Assembly: GCA_025350965.1 (NCBI GenBank)
Contig: JANXWV010000089.1
Span: 1 to 51,854, forward strand
From: Rhizobacter sp.
Lineage (GTDB): Bacteria > Pseudomonadota > Gammaproteobacteria > Burkholderiales > Burkholderiaceae_C
Length of the DNA stretch: 51,854 nt
Direction of reading: 5' to 3'
Shown here piece after piece: positions 51,008 through 51,854 of this stretch (positions are counted from its first letter, which is position 1; the number at the start of each line of letters is the position of its first letter). A program made the translations under genes and the position numbers. Below the pieces are notes generated by a model. It saw nothing but the letters and a program-made list of their open reading frames with translations. It made no database searches and was not told where the DNA came from.

Positions 51008-51854
51008 ATGCCTTCCCCCCCGCCGCGCTGGCCCGAGATCAAGGCACTGTTCGACGCTATTGCCGAACAGCCGCCCGGTGAACGCGAACCGCTGATCAAC
51101 GCAGCCGCGCTGGACGCAGCGTCGCTGGCCGAGTTGCGTTCACTGCTGGCGCACCACAACGCGGCGGGTGCCGCGCCCGGCTTCATGCGCGACGCCGCTG
51201 CGGCGCTGGGCGACGACGGGCGCAGCCCCCATCAACCCCCGCCTCAGCGCATCGGCGAGCGCCTGGGTGACTGGGAGATCGTGCGCCCCCTGGGTGCCGG
51301 CGGCATGGGCGAGGTGTTCGAGGTGCGTCGCGCCGACGGCACGTTCGAAGGCCGCGCCGCCGTCAAGCTGCTCAAGCGCGGCATGGACAGCGCGGCCGTG
51401 CTGCAGCGCTTCGCGCAGGAGCGGCAGGTGCTCGCGCGCCTGAACCACCCGAACATCGCCCGCCTGCTCGATGCCGGCGCAAGCAGCGCCGGCCTGCCCT
51501 ACTTCGTGCTCGAGTTCGTCAACGGCCGGCCCATCGACGAGGCCGTTCGCGCACTCGCGCTCGATGCCCGGCTGAGCCTGTTCCTGCAACTCGCCGACGC
51601 GGTGGCGCACGCGCACCGCAACCTTCTGGTGCACCGCGACCTCAAGCCCGGCAATGTGTTGGTCGACACCGAAGGACAGGTCAAGCTGCTCGACTTCGGC
51701 ATTGCCAAGGCGTTCGACCCGCTCGAAGGCGCCGGCGCTTCCGGTGGTGAAGCAGCGCAGCACGCCACGGTCGGCGGCGTGCGCCCGTACACGCCGCACT
51801 ACGCCAGCCCCGAGCAAGTGCGCGGCGAACCTGTGAGCACATCGACCGACATCT
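51008..51854 (+). CDS. Serine/threonine protein kinase (Hanks type), 3' end cut by window
   Basis: The ATG at 51008 opens a frame that runs off the right edge (282 residues seen). The first 80 residues (WPEIKALFDAIAEQPPGERE..ELRSLLAHH) are the helical preface typical of kinases paired with this ECF sigma type. The kinase domain then shows the glycine loop LGAGGMGEVFEV near 95, catalytic-loop HRDLKPGNVLV near 209, and LLDFGIAK near 228. A TPR or WD-repeat C-terminus is expected but not visible. It lies 70 bp after lipoprotein 2. Confidence 0.93.
   Translation, partial: MPSPPPRWPEIKALFDAIAEQPPGEREPLINAAALDAASLAELRSLLAHHNAAGAAPGFMRDAAAALGDDGRSPHQPPPQRIGERLGDWEIVRPLGAGGMGEVFEVRRADGTFEGRAAVKLLKRGMDSAAVLQRFAQERQVLARLNHPNIARLLDAGASSAGLPYFVLEFVNGRPIDEAVRALALDARLSLFLQLADAVAHAHRNLLVHRDLKPGNVLVDTEGQVKLLDFGIAKAFDPLEGAGASGGEAAQHATVGGVRPYTPHYASPEQVRGEPVSTSTDI

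Noticed and set aside
1..51854. tRNA genes, rRNA genes, CRISPR arrays, transposases or integrases
   Set aside because: Looked for T-loop GTTCGA patterns, regularly spaced identical repeats and DDE/tyrosine-recombinase-like proteins on both strands; none found by eye.

Overview
The window is GC-rich chromosomal DNA, almost fully coding, from a beta-proteobacterium of the order Burkholderiales. I infer a Sphaerotilaceae/Comamonadaceae-like bacterium from protein style and gene order; no rRNA is present to confirm it. Supporting order includes mnmG-rsmG-parA-parB with parS sites, and rsmI/yraN/diaA/dolP. I saw no tRNA or rRNA gene, CRISPR array or intact insertion sequence.

Layout. 1-3256: glutamate dehydrogenase (cut by the left edge), proC and a DTW-domain tRNA modification enzyme. 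3216-12884: an accessory-looking island. Leftward it has a nitrate/cyanate-type ABC importer ending in cyanase. Rightward it has a GAF/AAA+/Fis sigma-54 activator, then four genes (double-rhodanese sulfurtransferase, OsmC-like protein, acyl-CoA-dehydrogenase-like flavoprotein, rubredoxin-reductase fusion). These four sit behind a near-consensus -24/-12 promoter with three helically phased 10-bp repeats upstream. 12908-15139: an unrecognised protein, a lone 2-keto-4-pentenoate-hydratase-like gene and non-coding DNA. 15140-18812: putA with a divergent Lrp-type regulator. 18857-23281: an acetyltransferase, the YggS-type PLP protein, pilT-pilU and a beta-hydroxyacid dehydrogenase. 23309-25897: dolP-diaA-yraN divergent from rsmI. 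25946-30509: small secreted proteins, tldD, a glutathione transferase, pirin and a glutaredoxin-like protein.

30526-33991 is a translationally coupled operon of a secreted alpha/beta hydrolase and a NatAB-type ABC exporter. 34005-41465 is the origin-proximal segregation block: mnmG, rsmG, parA, parB, one perfect and one near-perfect parS inside mnmG and rsmG, with argC, a GNAT gene and a hydrolase splitting parA from parB. 41466-46779 is the prkA-yeaH-spoVR stress operon, behind a sigma-54-like promoter and a long structured leader. 46783-48833 holds a D-lactate-dehydrogenase-like flavoenzyme and a cobalamin adenosyltransferase. 48873-51854 is a putative signalling module: two lipoprotein genes with identical 12+8 bp promoter-like blocks at the same spacing, an ECF sigma factor and a Hanks-type kinase cut by the right edge.

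The two best candidates for undescribed biology are the sigma-54-controlled cyanate/sulfur island and the ECF-sigma/lipoprotein/kinase module with its duplicated promoter motif. All assignments come from reading sequence and motifs; no database search was run.
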